Below, in pieces: positions 49,963 to 62,700 of a stretch of 64,000 bases of DNA. The notes below the pieces were generated by a model. The model ran no database searches and had not been told where the DNA came from. It saw nothing but the letters and a program-made list of their open reading frames with translations. The stretch comes from Heterobasidion occidentale. Its lineage: Eukaryota > Basidiomycota > Agaricomycetes > Russulales > Bondarzewiaceae. Location: NCBI GenBank assembly GCA_039111635.1, contig JBCAQO010000012.1, positions 558,001-622,000 of the forward strand, given 5' to 3'. Made by a program: the position numbers and the translations under genes. The stretch's first letter is position 1. Each line of letters starts with the position of its first letter.

Positions 49963-51210
49963 TTTTGTTGTTTGTCGTCGAGTCGGTCGTCGATAGCCTT
50001 GAGGATTATTCGGCAGTTGATACGGCAATTCCCGGAGGATTGGGTACTGTACAGTCGCGACATATAAGGTTTTGACTCCGCTTCAACATGTGGCGTTCTG
50101 TGGCCATGCTTACATGCTATTAGAAAGCTGGAATATTACTGTCGTCAACACTGGTTGGATAGAAAATCCACGAGGGACAGGCAAACTCGGTTTACCCTGG
50201 CCTTGTCAAGATCGATGTCTTATCTGCCAGAAAAAGCATCACATTCTCGACCTCTTCTAGGCACCGCTTCACGAATATCTTTGGCACTCAAGGAGATGGG
50301 CATCTGCTTCTATTCTGTGACTGAGTATCAGCTCATATTATTTGTTCTCATGCGTCCTTGTCTTACGATTTTTGGTTACCAAACGTCTGTCATGTTGCAG
50401 CGGTCAGGCTGCTCTAACCTGCAAGGGTGTACCCACAACCCTGAATGTGATTCATGTTGCGTTCTCATTCCAGGTGCGTAAGGAGTTCCCCAAACAATCA
50501 GTTGCATGACCAGACCCGCTGGCACCGTACGCTTTCAGTTTAATGTGTCTCTCTATATATTGAATGAGGTTGATATATGAAACTCTGGATGCAGTCACAG
50601 AATGAGTCAAGTGCGTTCCTATCTTCTCTCCCTCGTAAATTGTTTCCGCTTCCTCTCTCTCTCTGTTATTACCGTCATGCGAGGCCTTGCAGGTTTCATG
50701 TATAATCACAGTGTCCATCAATATACAATCGAATGCCATTTACCTATCGTGGATGTCAGCTTATCGACAAGCCTCAATATCCAAATTTAACGCCATCCGC
50801 TCTAAGTACCTCGGTGACCCAATGCTGCTTCTCTTCCTCCAGGTCTACTAGTAATGTACGCCCTCGTCGCGGTGCTTTCCCACGTGAAGAGTCTCATATG
50901 CAGAATGCCGTACGCTGTTGTGGCTAGCCCCTTCATGCATGTCTCAGAAGTGATACGATGGGCTCCTCTAGATGTGGAAAGATGCCTGGACGCTCCAGCC
51001 AGGCAAATCAATCTCGCGGAAGTCCACGGATGGAGTAGGTAACTGCAGCGTTGGTTAAGTTAATAGGTATACATCAGATACGCTATTCGAATAGATATGA
51101 CGACAATTACAAGTTCGGCCCAGAGCACCTACATCAGAATAACGACGTCAGACTCGGGAGCGAGCATAGCCATAGAAACCGCACTGATCATCGGACACAA
51201 ACCACCCTCA
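49963..51210. other. Intergenic, about 1.2 kb
   Basis: No supported gene. A plus-strand ATG at 50602 (MSQ) with a gtgcgt donor could splice at 50691 to a frame of about 55 codons, but it shows no domain. The rest is short frames only. Confidence 0.4.
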
Positions 51211-52878
51211 TTAGTTTTTTACCGTTGTGGCCTCTGCACCCAAACCCTCGATCACCTTTTCAATGCCCCCGCTCGCCTTCATCGACGCGAAACCAAAGCT
51301 AACGCCCCCCGACATCGACCGCTCTTCGCCCCTCCCGCCCGCCTTTTTGTGCTCATCAACAAGCTTACACAAACCTTCCAGTGTCGTCCACAGGGGTGCA
51401 TATCCCAGTCCTCCTTTCTCTGGTGGCAGCCGTGCGCGGGAGTCATCCCATATAAGATGGACCATAGTCAAGGCAAAGAGAGATGGCTGTAGATTAATCA
51501 GATCGCTGTTTAGTTTTGGAATGAGGAAGCCCAGGCGGCGGATAATCGAGTCGGACGAGAGTAGCATGAACGCGCGGGATACATGGATAAACTCGAAGAT
51601 GTACGAGAGGAGGAGCATGCCGGTAGCAGAGAGCTCAGGGAAGACGGTCAGACCATCCGTCAGGACGCTTAGTGTAGTGTACACGTCCCCATAAGTTATT
51701 GGCGGGCCTGCATCCGTCACACAAAATGCCTGACCGCCGACGTCTGGGTTTGTGGAGCCGCGCTGGATTTCTATGAGACGCTGTTCGTAGCACAGATGTG
51801 CAAGCGCTCCGTTTTCGACGTAAACGAAATTCTGTAAAGTGTTGCCTATCCAGGTAGGATTGACTTGGCGAACGAGGTAGGAACCGCAAAGAATATCCCC
51901 TCCTGGGCCATAAATGCCGTTCCCAGGACGCAGGCAGCCCGTGCGCATAACAGCATTTCCCGAGGGGCTCTTGTCTGCGGCTCGTACAAGTCGTTCGGCT
52001 TTGGTTTTGGATACCGCATAGTTGGAGAAGAAATGTTCGTGCCGCTTCGGTATCAACTCGTCGTCGTCCGTGATGACCTGCACCAAGAAATCCGGTTCCT
52101 TCTGCCATGGCCAGAGCCAGAACCTAGTGCGCCGTACGGAAATGGATCCTGACGAAGTATATACCAGGACAGACGTCCCGATGGCCCGTGCGGCATCGAT
52201 GATGTTTTGTGTGCCCTGAACATTCACGCTATCCGAGAGGTAGAGCAGGTCGGGGTGCCGTTCGTAGAAACGGATGTTCGCAGCCGTATGAAAGACGGTG
52301 ATCTCTGATTGATGCGCTCCAGAATTCGGAGATACCGTCGTCCAAGGAGCATGGAAGGCATTCTCGACTGCCTTTTTGTTCGAGATATCGACCAACTGGA
52401 AATCGACATCCTTCGCTTGTCCCGTTGTTAAATCCTCCCGCGTCGGAAGCCGTATGTCAAGTACTCGAATTCGCTTCGGATCCTCTCCACGGCTTAACAA
52501 CTGGCAGACAATCCAACCGCCCAAGAACCCTGCCTGTAAAATTGAACATGTCAGAACTCAAATACTCACCGCGCACAAATCTCCGCAAGCAAGAAACGAT
52601 CGCCTAGCATCAAGCACAAGCATTCCGTGTTTGGAACTCACCCCTCCTACAACGATGTACCTCCGCCCAGTCTGAGGTGGCAAAGAGCTCTTGACGGTGA
52701 TAGGAATTTCCGCTAACCGAGCGGCGGTCCGCTCTGCATCTTCGTCTGTCACTCGATGAGGTGAAAACGTGTCCTCCACGTATGACGGCAGATTCATCAA
52801 TTTTGCATCGTTGAGGCGGATATATATATACAGAAGCAAAGGGATGATCAAGAGAATGGCTACAGAACTCAGTGGCAT
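51211..52878 (-). CDS. 3-beta-HSD/ERG26-type sterol dehydrogenase
   Basis: Extended short-chain dehydrogenase. The ERG26 branch is an NAD-dependent sterol C-4 carboxylate 3-dehydrogenase in ergosterol synthesis at the ER. Exons 52642-52878 and 51211-52533 sum to 1560 nt (519 aa). An N-terminal membrane helix (SSVAILLIIPLLLYIYI) is followed by RRYIVVGGAGFLGGWIV, the NAD-binding GGAGFLG formed across the intron. Then FHTAANIRFYE, SVNVQGTQNIIDAARA, LVYTSSGSI, and SNYAVSKTKAE with the catalytic YxxxK, plus RPGNGIYGPGG. The C-terminal half has another hydrophobic stretch (SATGMLLLSYIFEFIH). An ERG26 paralogue of unknown substrate is equally possible; the family call is firm, the exact reaction less so. 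Confidence 0.82.
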
Positions 52879-53245
52879 GGTCGTCAGTCGGTGTAAATGA
52901 CCGCGACCCCCAAGCCCCGTTTTGCATAAGGTACTGTCGGGATACGTCATCTGATATATTCCGAGAGCCCGGTGAAACCTTAAGCGCGCAGTCGGAAAGA
53001 TGTTTAGAGAGGTTAAGAGGAGAGGCAGCACAGAAGATGAAGGCTACTACAAAAGCAGACGTGCTACATACAAAGTCAGATGAGAACAAGGACGAATATA
53101 ATCCCTAAATGAACGAGCATCGAATTATGCGCAGCTAGTTTTGAACGAAAGTGGACCAGTCGCGTCACCACCAACTGTTCCGCTAGCGTTGTGTAGAAAG
53201 ATCAGCCAAACAAAAAACGATGCCACGAGGAAAGTCGTGAGACCA
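52879..53245. other. Intergenic between two minus-strand genes
   Basis: 367 bp with the 3' end of the KH-domain gene and the promoter of the ERG26-type gene. No gene seen. Confidence 0.45.
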
Positions 53246-54805
53246 TCATGAGGGAGGAGGAGGGGCTGGTTCGCTTGGTGGAGGTGCGCCTTCTTGCCCA
53301 CCGTATCCTTGTGCGTAGTATTGAGCATATTGCGATTGACTCGCTTGCCATTCTTTGAACTGCGGCGAGTTGACGTCGTAGCCATACGCAGCCCTGATGA
53401 TGATGTGTTAGCAGCTATTAAATAGATGAATAGACAACATACCAGTATGCGGCAAATGCATCCGTGTCCGTTGCCGCTGGAGGGCCAGCTGCAGAGGGCG
53501 TTGCTCCGCCCATAGGAGGGGCGGGAGGGGCACCGCCATCTGGAGGTGGTGGTGGCGGCTGATCTCCTGGCGGAGGTGGTGGTGGCGCGCCGGATGGAGG
53601 AGGGGGTACATAACCCTACAAATGCCAGAACAGTCAGGGAAAAGTCAGTGTCCAAAAACAGCATGTATAATCAGAAACAAGATATCAAAAGGGCATTGGA
53701 GCCTGTAATACGACCCATAGTATGAGTAAACTATACATACGGCGAAGGCGCTGTAAGCGGCGTACTGGGCTTGCGCTTGATGGAGCTCCATCTGTTGCTG
53801 GTGAATGATAGCTTTCACTTTGGCATGCTCATCGCGGACAACTTCGAGCAAATCGTCAGTCAGAACTTTCGCGCGCGCGACCTGGCCATCATCTGGGCCA
53901 CTTCACAGCTGCAGTTGAGCATCTGTGTTCAGCAAGAAGAGAATATGACTCACGTTATATGAATATGCATAGGTTCATCCGATTCTCGACCTGTCTCTTG
54001 ATCAACGAAACCCGATCCGAGCCCCTTGATCTGCACCCGAGTGCCAGTCTCCTGTTGTATATACTTGACGAACATGCCCTGTAAAACCAGAGTCAGCAGA
54101 AGAGAGATTCACTTAGATTGCAATGCTCACCGTAGGTCCAACGACTTTTGCGCGAACATTGAAGTTACGGATAGACTCGAGGCCGACTGGTATTTTTTCC
54201 TCCGGCCATTTTTCGCTGTGTAAAATAATGAGATGTATGAGAGTAGGGGTAGAGGCCACACACTCTTTCGCGACGACCGTCTTTCTTATCATCAACCAAA
54301 GAGCCCATATCAATTGAAATGAGCTCATTCACTTTGTCGACCGCCTTCTGCAGAATTTCCTTGGTAGTAGCAGCAATATGCAGATACAGCGGAGGATCCT
54401 TCTCAGTCGCCTTTGCCCGGTCTGGATACCACACACCCTTCGTGCTGATGGAGGCCCCAGTCTCTTCGTGGATCTACAGCGACAGACAGTTAACGAAACC
54501 AAGATAGCAAATGGAGGAAGCAGGCATGCCTGTGTTTGCGTCGACCCCTTCGTTAACATATAGCGATTCCTGACATCGTTGATGTCAATATCATGCGTGA
54601 ACTCGGCGTCGAAAGGGTCTTTTTGTCCAGGTGTCGAGCCCCCATTACTTGTCGTCCCTGCGCTGAACTGTGCTGCAATTTTGGCAGCGATGGCGGCGGC
54701 AGCGGCGGCAGGATTCGACGGACTCTTGCCTTCCTCCACCTTTGCGACTTTAGCTGGAGACTCGCCATCCTCTGGTGCATCAGCCCATTTGCGTTTTGAA
54801 GACAT
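53246..54805 (-). CDS. KHDC4/Blom7-like KH-domain RNA-binding protein
   Basis: Family role: pre-mRNA splicing-associated RNA binding. ATG 54805 opens MSSKRKWADAPEDGESPAKV, then an alanine-rich stretch and FTHDIDINDVRNRYMLTKGS, the family signature. A first KH-like unit follows (EETGASISTKGVWYPDR, YLHIAATTKEILQKAVDKVN). The second has the GxxG loop: FNVRAKVVGPTG spliced to MFVKYIQQETGTRVQIKG and DEPMHIHIT. Then VVRDEHAKVKAIIHQQQMEL and a Pro-rich C-terminus (PPPPSGAPPPPPPGDQPPPP, YGYDVNSPQFKEWQASQSQY), ending PSEPAPPPPS. Intron 54474-54529 has a GC donor (GCATGC); no GT alternative keeps frame. Nuclear location is expected. Confidence 0.85.
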
Positions 54806-55230
54806 TTCGTAGAGTGATGGTTTCGAGTATTGCTAGTGGGTAATACGACCAAGAGATGCCTTGTTTGTCCTTTGTTTGTACCTCATGATAACTTCCCGGA
54901 TGGACTTGAAAAACATGAAAAACAATAACAGAAATAACCTGACAATAATAGTTTCTTCGGAAAGAAAAAAAATTGGCCGAGCGTTTGTGGCAATTTTTAT
55001 GAGCCCTATGGTATGCCTGTTGAGGTGTGTCCCAAGTGGCAAGAGCAGCTTTTCCCATATTTCCCGTCATACAAGAGCATACAAGTCGATAATATTCACG
55101 TCCGCTCATGGTTCTCAGCACGTGTCACATACGCGATGCAAACAGGCGTGTCGATGCTCAGTGAAAAACTTGATAACTTTATTCCTAGAGCAAATGAACA
55201 TCAACGGATTTGTCTATCGCTATATTCCGT
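54806..55230. other. Intergenic between two minus-strand genes
   Basis: AT-rich 425 bp, including a run of A (54965-54972). It holds the dehydrogenase 3' end and the KH-gene promoter. No gene seen. Confidence 0.45.
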
Positions 55231-56786
55231 TCAGTTCGGCTTAACAGCAATTTTCAAGGCCCCGCGACTGCTCATCTTATCCAACGCTGCCTGATATTCT
55301 GAGATGGTAAATGTGTCGGTGACCTGAAGAAGGTCAAGCTCAAGTATAATAAGACAGTGGTGCGCTATGGTACACATACCATTCCTTTCACTCTGATCTT
55401 TCCGTTGTCCAGATACTCGACCGCTCGTGGGAAGCAGTACATTTGAGCGAAGGAGCCTATAATCTATTCAAGATCTTTGCATCAGTATAGTGTGTGTCAG
55501 TTCGGGCGAAGTTTTTGACATTTATCTCGTCGCCAAAAATCTTCGACGGTGGCCAGTGCACAAGCGCTTCGTCACTGTAAACGCCGTAGATCAGAAGAGT
55601 GCCGCCTCGGCGCACGTAGTTGATCGAATCGTTCGCAATTTTTTCCGCGCCAGTTGCTTCGACCTACGTCGACATTATGACACACCCAGAAGAAGGAACA
55701 GAAAGATGGACAGACCACAACATCGAATCCATAAGGGTAATCTTGCTTGATTTTAGCCCACTGAGCATCTGCGTTGTCCCTGTCAAGCTCGATATACACA
55801 TCCCCAGCATCGAGACTCTTTGCAATATCGGTCTTGATCCCTTTGTTAGCAGCAATGACCACCTTCGATGCGCCATTTAACTTGAGCAATTGCGCAAGTA
55901 CCAGACCAGTGGGGCCAGCGCCAATAATAAGGACTTCCACCCCAACAGGAGCGTTTAACTTGTCCATCCCATGGATAGCGCAAGCGGTTGGCTCAACGAG
56001 GATTGCCTCTTCGTCGGAGAGATTGTGGATCTTGTATACCTTGCTTGCATCGCTAAGAAGCGATGAATATTGAATTCTCAACATCGAATGTAGAAAGATG
56101 GTTGAAACTCACAAGGCCACATATTCTGCGAAGCCTCCTGGCACACTTACACCCCGACCTAGGTAGTTCTCGCATAGGAGCGGCTTTCCTCGACGACAAT
56201 AGAAGCAGGAGCCACACTGGGTATCAAGCGCACTCAGTATACTGGTTCTCACTACGATGAACAGGCATACGCACGACGATACTGGGATCTGCGACAACGC
56301 GCTCCTCTGGAGAAAAGTCCACCACATTCTTTCCTACCCTGGCAATTCGGCCCACAACTTCATGTCCGGGAATGAGCTGCGTTGGAATGTCAGAACTCGT
56401 GCAAACACCCTGGTAGCAAGCGTGCTTCACTCACTGGAAACTTGGCGATGAATTCGCCGCCATGAATATGGCTGTCGGTTCCGCAGATTCCTTGGATGTC
56501 ATTTATGTCAGTCCATGATTTACACCAAGCCGTACTGTGAACAATCACCACAGCTAGACACTGTTGGTTCAAGATGATGAGGAACATTGCGTTCTCATGT
56601 TGTAGGCGAGATGAACTCGCCCTTGATCAATACTTCATTGTCGCCGATCTGCGGCACAGTGACATCGCGAATGTCAAATTCACGAGGCTAATTAACCAAT
56701 CCCAAAGGCGTCAGAATTATCCACCGTGTGAGAAACAAGCATCTCACAGCGGTGTAGTAAACAGCTTTCATTGTCGTTTCCGCCAT
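55231..56786 (-). CDS. Zinc-dependent medium-chain dehydrogenase (polyol/threonine dehydrogenase type)
   Basis: NAD(P)-dependent alcohol/polyol oxidation in the cytosol. ATG 56786 starts [13 protein letters not shown], then [16 protein letters not shown] 12-nt micro-exon (56549-56560) restores [18 protein letters not shown], with the catalytic-zinc Cys, and [12 protein letters not shown] follows with the His/Glu. The structural-zinc lobe [15 protein letters not shown] is intact. The nucleotide-binding region reads [20 protein letters not shown]. Then [39 protein letters not shown], and the end [18 protein letters not shown]. Intron 56561-56620 seems to use a GC donor (GCGAGT). Closest recognised relatives are fungal D-arabinitol, xylitol and sorbitol dehydrogenases; the substrate is not predictable. 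The open frame continues upstream of the chosen ATG. Confidence 0.85.
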
Positions 56787-57164
56787 GGGTACCGAGTTTC
56801 GGGCTATTAAAAGACAAGACGACGTCGCTGAGAGAAAATATGCTGTCGGAAGAGTTGGTGTTCGATGCTCTGAGATAACAGAGGACAGGCTGCTTTTGTA
56901 GCACGGCAGAACCTCGCTGAAGCACGGGAGGGAGCACCCTCGGATAGACGGACCGACGTCAATCGGGGATCCATGAGAGTCCATGAGGCTTGCAGGTGTC
57001 CTGAATTTATCCTCATGACCAACAACTCGATCGAGTACGCTGCGTCGGCTATGGGAACAACGTGAACAAGGCGAGTTAAGGATAGGTGGAAGCAGATGCA
57101 CAACATACTAAACAACGCGGAGCGCTGAAGAATATCTGAAGATGAGACGCTAGAACAGCCGTAC

Positions 57165-57480
57165 CGTTTATCAGCGGGTGCAAGACAGACGCGTAGCGGC
57201 TCGATGTTTGTGAGCAAGGAGACGGCGGCTGAGCAAGATATGAGTCTGGACTCAGGTACATTATCGATTGTCGATAGACACTCGATAGACTCGACGCGGT
57301 TGGTCTGAACTGACGTGCGCAGGCTTATGAAGTATGATTTCAATGGGAACGGTTAGTATCACAAAACCCAACGCTCATACAATTCGATGCAACTAGCACC
57401 TGGGGTACTCACAACAGCCCACTTTTCTATCAAACGAGGGAAGATGGCCAAGAGATGATTGGAGACTAGACCACAGAATC
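57165..57480 (-). CDS. Two coding-like exons of an unrecognised gene
   Basis: A minus-strand exon ending at 57413 (gtgagt donor at 57412) reads SNHLLAIFPRLIEKWAV. It splices in frame to 57165-57304 (acceptor ttcag), giving TNRVESIECLSTIDNVPESR, then SAAVSLLTNIEPLRVCLAPA, with a gtacgg donor after it. I do not recognise the family. The start probably lies near 57510 and the end near or before 56790. A further open frame (56790-57040, with VGHEDKFRTPASLMDSHGSP) may be its last exon, but it also runs in frame into the dehydrogenase start at 56786. Boundaries are not settled. Confidence 0.35.
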
Positions 57481-57950
57481 AGGGCTTCCTCGGAATATCT
57501 ACGATGAGCGTCATTTTTTGTATCTAGTTGGTTGGATCTCGACGATGTGATACTTCCGGAAACATGGTATGTGGTCGTCCAATCTGCTGCGCTACAAGAT
57601 GCCTTGAATGAACCATTCGTGCTGGAGGGTACGGCGATGCTATTGACTCATACATCCTGCGATTTCAGTTCAGCAAGATCAGTGTTGTTCAAATGCAAGC
57701 GCTGACGAGCTCGATTCAGAGGGAAGAGGAGTCGAAGTAATCTAAAGATAATACGAGGTGTTAATGATGAGTAGAGTTACACAAAGCATGTAGCAAGAAA
57801 GCGAAAACAAAAAAGCAACGGAACATCGACGTTGATGTACAATCACCGTTCATCAAGCGACAGGCGAAGATAACAAGTCCGCACTGACACCAATGAAATC
57901 AGCACTGAACGTTCTTCATTACAGGCTTCTGACGAACCTTCACGAAGGGT
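57481..57950. other. Intergenic or 5' part of the unrecognised gene
   Basis: 470 bp without a convincing frame. It may include the missing first exon of the gene at 57165-57480 (a minus-strand ATG at about 57510 opens MTLIVDIPRKP before a stop) and the 3' end of the Nudix gene. Confidence 0.3.
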
Positions 57951-59301
57951 TCAGAGGCGCCATGGGAGGGGCAAAGGCATCGGCTGTCTCAGTTGAAGAC
58001 AGATATCCACAAACCGCGGATCCGTTTCTTCGGTCACAAAACCGTGCCTGATCAGAAAGTCTACAAGCGCGAGCGCGGAACTCGGTTTGAAAACTCCGGT
58101 AACGAGGTTATCTAGCACTGTCTGTGCATCCATGAGTTCAAACTCTTCGACCTCACCATCCGCTGTGTTAATTTGCGGCCGCACAGATCCATCGGATGGT
58201 AGTGGGAGGTCGAAGAGGTAATACAGGCCAGGAAGGATCCAGCCAGCGGGAGATCTGTTGGGAAAAGGTAAAACACCAGCAGGACGAAGGTTTTCCTGTA
58301 CGAAATTGGCATCAAGAGATGCTTCCTCTGCGCACTCGCGGATGATGGTCGCAGAAGCTGTATCTCCAGTGCTCATTCCTCCACCGGCGGTGACGTCCAA
58401 ACGAGCAGGCCAACTACAATCGAATGAGCGAAAGGACATCTTGGTAGTTACATGTAGACGTACGTGCGCTTCGTTTTCGATCTGCGTGGAATCCAAAACA
58501 TTGTTTTTCCAGTGTCATGAGAACGGTAGTAGGCTGCGAGGTCGATTGGCAATGTTTGAGTAAATCATCCAATAAATAGCATCAAACTGACCAGTGAGTA
58601 AACACCCAAAGTTAGCAAACCCGAATAGAGGCAGAGCAGCACGCTCGATTGAAAAAGCAACAGGGTCGTCGACGGCCTCTGAGTAGTAGTCAGGTACAGG
58701 TGCATAGTGGTAAATTGGGAAGTTTTCGTTGCTCCAGCCTGTCGTGGCTCGAGTAAGTGTTTAGATGATGGTATGACTGATGTATACCTCGCAAAATATC
58801 CTGGAAAGATCCTTGCTTCCTCCAGTGTGCGACGAGTTGGTTGACGTAGAATGTCCTGGACTGTTTGCCATCTCGGTTGACGGCAGGTGAAAATGAGACG
58901 AACTGCATCCTTCCGGAGTTGCCAAATAACCATGGAGAATTGCCAGATTCTCGCAGAAGTATAGAGTGATCATGCTGTAATTTCTGCATCACCTCTGGCC
59001 TGAGAAACCCAGTAGGTTGAGCAGGTTGGCCTTCTGTGGGGGCTGACAGGAAAAATGGTACGACCGGCTCTTGGTGAATCAGGGTATTATGGGCAGTTCG
59101 TGTGTATACAAATTCCTGCTCGGCATTTTTCAGGGATGAGGAACGCTGTGAGAAAACCAGATTGCTCGATGCGAAGAGAAGAGGCAGGAGGCTTGGAGAG
59201 CTTTGCGGCAGTAGGAGCTGAGCCTGGTCACGATGCCGCGTTGCGAGACCTCGTCGCGCAGGACAGACGAGGCGGCGTTGTCGCAGAGTACCTCGGAGCA
59301 T
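57951..59301 (-). CDS. DUF4743 + Nudix hydrolase (YJR142W / thiamin pyrophosphokinase-related type)
   Basis: Exons 58788-59301, 58592-58738, 58464-58533 and 57951-58413 sum to 1194 nt (397 aa). The N-terminal DUF4743 region covers RPEVMQKLQHDHSILL, FVSFSPAVNRDGKQSRTFYV and GWSNENFPIYHYAP. Splicing then gives AYYRSHDTGKTMFWIPRRSK and KTKRTWPARLDVTAGGGM, leading into a Nudix box (GGGMSTGDT, RECAEEASL). The box has REC where REL is usual but keeps the REx2EE acidic core. The end reads HGFVTEETDPRFVDICLQLR. Family knowledge: relatives such as yeast YJR142W act on oxidised thiamine diphosphate derivatives. A substrate for this protein is inference only. Confidence 0.85.
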
Positions 59302-59773
59302 GATGCACTGGTCGAGGAGAATCAAGCAGGATGATGACTGTAAGTGACAATGCAGTTCTATACCCTTAGCAGTTCATCATTGTCATGGCCAGACGTTGAG
59401 GTCTTGTGAATAATTTTCGTCTGTCTGTAATTTAAGAGATAAATTGTCCACAAGACTCGAGCATTAGACCACGTGAGCGCCGGAGACCACCGCGTAAGAA
59501 CTGCGGTATGCTTGCGTTCGACTGTTCGACGAAATATGAACTCATAGAGCGCGGTAAATATCTACAGATTTCTTCAATTAATGCTCTAAGGGAGGCTTGA
59601 GGTGGATAGGGAGGCTGTACAGTGACCAGTCTGTGCCAGGAGGGCAACAATTAAAAAGAAAGACGCGTCGGGTCACGTGCCCACCGTGTTTTGCAAAGTC
59701 GAGTCACCTAGCTACTAGCTCGGATAGCATCTCTTCGCCAACCCACATCGCCAGTGCGCGGAAGGGCGAAAAT
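59302..59773. promoter_or_regulatory. Divergent intergenic region, Nudix gene / LYS2
   Basis: 472 bp between divergent starts. An in-frame open stretch upstream of the LYS2 ATG (from 59597) lacks family similarity, so the start at 59774 was preferred. I recognise no specific regulatory site. Confidence 0.4.
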
Positions 59774-62700
59774 ATGTCGTCGGATGCATTGGAACGCGCC
59801 GTTGCACGGCTGCAAAACCTCACGTCCATTTCTCTGCCGACGGACTATCCTCGACCTTCTGGAGGCCAACGTCTAGTAGAAGCGGCACAACTGGTCGAGC
59901 TCTCTGACCAGACATCCTTGGGTCTCTTGAAGCTTGCGCTGTACAACGAAAACTTTGGTGAAGAGGACGAAGAGCTAGGATTGGCCTCGGGCACGTCCGC
60001 GTTCCATCTTCTTCTCGCCGCATTTGCAGTCCTACTTCATCGGTATACCGGAGACACAGATCTTGTCATTGGCTCATCTTCGGCCTCGGCGCGGGACCCT
60101 CTCGTCCTGCGGCTTTCGGTGGACCCGAGCGATCCGTTCTGGGCGGTTGTCAGAAAGGTGCAGCAGGTGGAAAAGGAGGCGGAGGTGGATTCTGTGCCCT
60201 ACGAGAGTATCGTGAAAGCACTGGGGAAGGATAAAGATGACACCACTCGTCCTCTCTTCCGTGTTCGCTTCTTTGACGAAACCGACGAGCACAACGAGAA
60301 CCTCGTCCGATCGACGAGCCTGACCTCCGACCTTACCATCTTCGTCGCTCGATCTGCCGCTTCCAGTCGAGCCTCTCTTGCTCCTCGCATTTCCCTTCGA
60401 ATCATCTACAACTCTCTCCTCTTCACCTCTGCCCGCATAGGATACATCGTTGACCAACTCTCTGTTTTACTCCGCAAGGTTGCTTCCGATCCCCTCCTTC
60501 CCGTCGGCTCTGTTCCTCTCCTGACGCCTAAGCAACGGGTCACGCTACCCGACCCCACGGCAGACCTGAATTGGTGTGATTTCAAGGGTGCTATCACTGA
60601 TATTTTCTCGCGCAATGCTCGTCAGTGGCCCGATCGCCCCTGCGTAGTCCAGAGCATCCCTCTGCAGATCTTGGACACATTCAAGAAAAGCAGATCTTTT
60701 CCTACGGTGCCATCCGTCGCGCTTCCAACATCCTTGCCCACCACTTGATCCAGGGCGGTGTTCGGAGGGAGGATGTGGTCATGGTTTACGCTCATCGAAG
60801 CGTTGACCTCGTTGTTGCGGTGATGGCTGTATTGAAGGCGGGTGCTACATTCTCCGTCATTGGTGCGTCACACGAGCATGAATGATCGGTTCTCCGAAAC
60901 CCATTCGCGAACAGATCCTGCCTACCCGCCTTCCCGTCAGACCGTATACCTTCGGGTTGCTCAGCCAAGGGGTTTGGTTGTCCTCAAAGGTGCAGGTATC
61001 ATCAATCCGACCGTGAGGCAATTCATATCTACAGAGCTTCAAATTTGTGTCGAAGTCCCTGCTCTTGAACTGTTGGCGAATGGAGATATCAAAGGGGGTA
61101 GCGCAAGTGACGGGGTAGATGTCTTGTCTGCTCAGGGCTCGTTAGCCGACACAGACCCAGATATCGTCCTCGGACCAGACAGTATAGGTACTCTCTCGTT
61201 CACAAGCGGAAGTACGGGCATTCCAAAGGGTGTCAGGGGCAGACACTATAGTCTCACCCACTTCTTCCCTTGGATGGGGCAACGTTTCGGGATCGGAGAG
61301 CATTCGAAGTTCACAATGCTCAGTGGGATCGCTCATGACCCCATTCAACGAGATAGTGAGGATTCAGTCCCAAACTTTCTGTCCCACTGTTGATGCGACG
61401 TGTGCCAGTGTTTACTCCTCTTTTCTTCGGCGCTCAGCTACACGTCCCTACCGCGGATGACATTGGTACACCAGGGCGGCTTGCCGAGTGGATGGCGGAC
61501 AGCGGGGTCACTGTTACGCATCTCACGCCTGCCATGGGTCAGCTCTTGTCCGCCCAAGCTACTCGCCAAATTCCTACTCTCCTAAACGCCTTCTTCGTCG
61601 GCGACGTCCTCACAAAGCGCGATTGTACCCGTCTCCAGTCGTTGGCGACCAATGTGCGTATCATCAACATGTACGGAACCACAGAGACGCAGCGTGCAGT
61701 TTCGTACTTCGCGATTCCGAGCGTCGCGCAAGACCCGACGTTCTTGGCGACGCAGAAGGATATCATGCCTGCAGGCGAAGGGATGGTTGATGTGCAGCTT
61801 CTCATCGTCAATCGAAACGATAGGAATGTCCCTTGTGCTGTTGGCGAAGTCGGCGAAATCTACGTCCGTTCGGGAGGATTGGCTGAAGGATACTCGGATG
61901 CAGAGTCTACCACCCAGAAGTTCGTCACGAACTGGTTTGCTGCTGACGGCACTTCACGACCAGACACTATTGCTCAGCCTGCTGATGGTAAGCCTGGTCC
62001 GGAAGCTCAACATTGGAAGGGTGTCCGCGATCGCATGTATCGGTCTGGAGACCTCGGTCGTTACATGCCGGACGGCGTTGTCGAATGCACGGGACGCGCA
62101 GACGACCAAGTCAAAATTCGTGGTTTCCGCATAGAGCTTGGCGAGATCGACACCCACCTCAGCCAGCACCCGCTTGTCAGAGAGAATGTCACATTGGTCA
62201 GAAGAGATAAGGACGAGGAAAAAATACTCGTCAGCTATTTTGTGCCATTGAACAGCCCGGATTTGGACGGGTTTGCCAGCGACATACCTGAAGGAGAGGA
62301 TGTCGTTAGCGGAATTCGGAAGTATAGAAAGCTGATCAAGGATATCAGAGAGCATCTCAAAAAGAAGCTGCCGATTTACAGCGTTCCCACTTGTGAGTCG
62401 TTTCCGATCGTGCTTGTTTGACTTCCTCTCATTGTTCATAGTGTTTGTCCCTCTCAAGCGTATGCCTCTCAACCCTAATGGTAAGATCGACAAGCCAGCT
62501 CTCCCCTTCCCCGACACAGCGCAGGCGGCATCTGTCGAGCCCAAAGCCCCATCCGACGCGCGGAAGGGGACCACTACTGAGGAGACCATGCAAACCTTGT
62601 GGGCCAAAATCCTGCCCAATGCGCCATCACCGATTCCTCTAGATGAGAGCTTCTTTGACTTGGGAGGCCACTCTATTCTCGCTACTCGACTTATCTTTGC

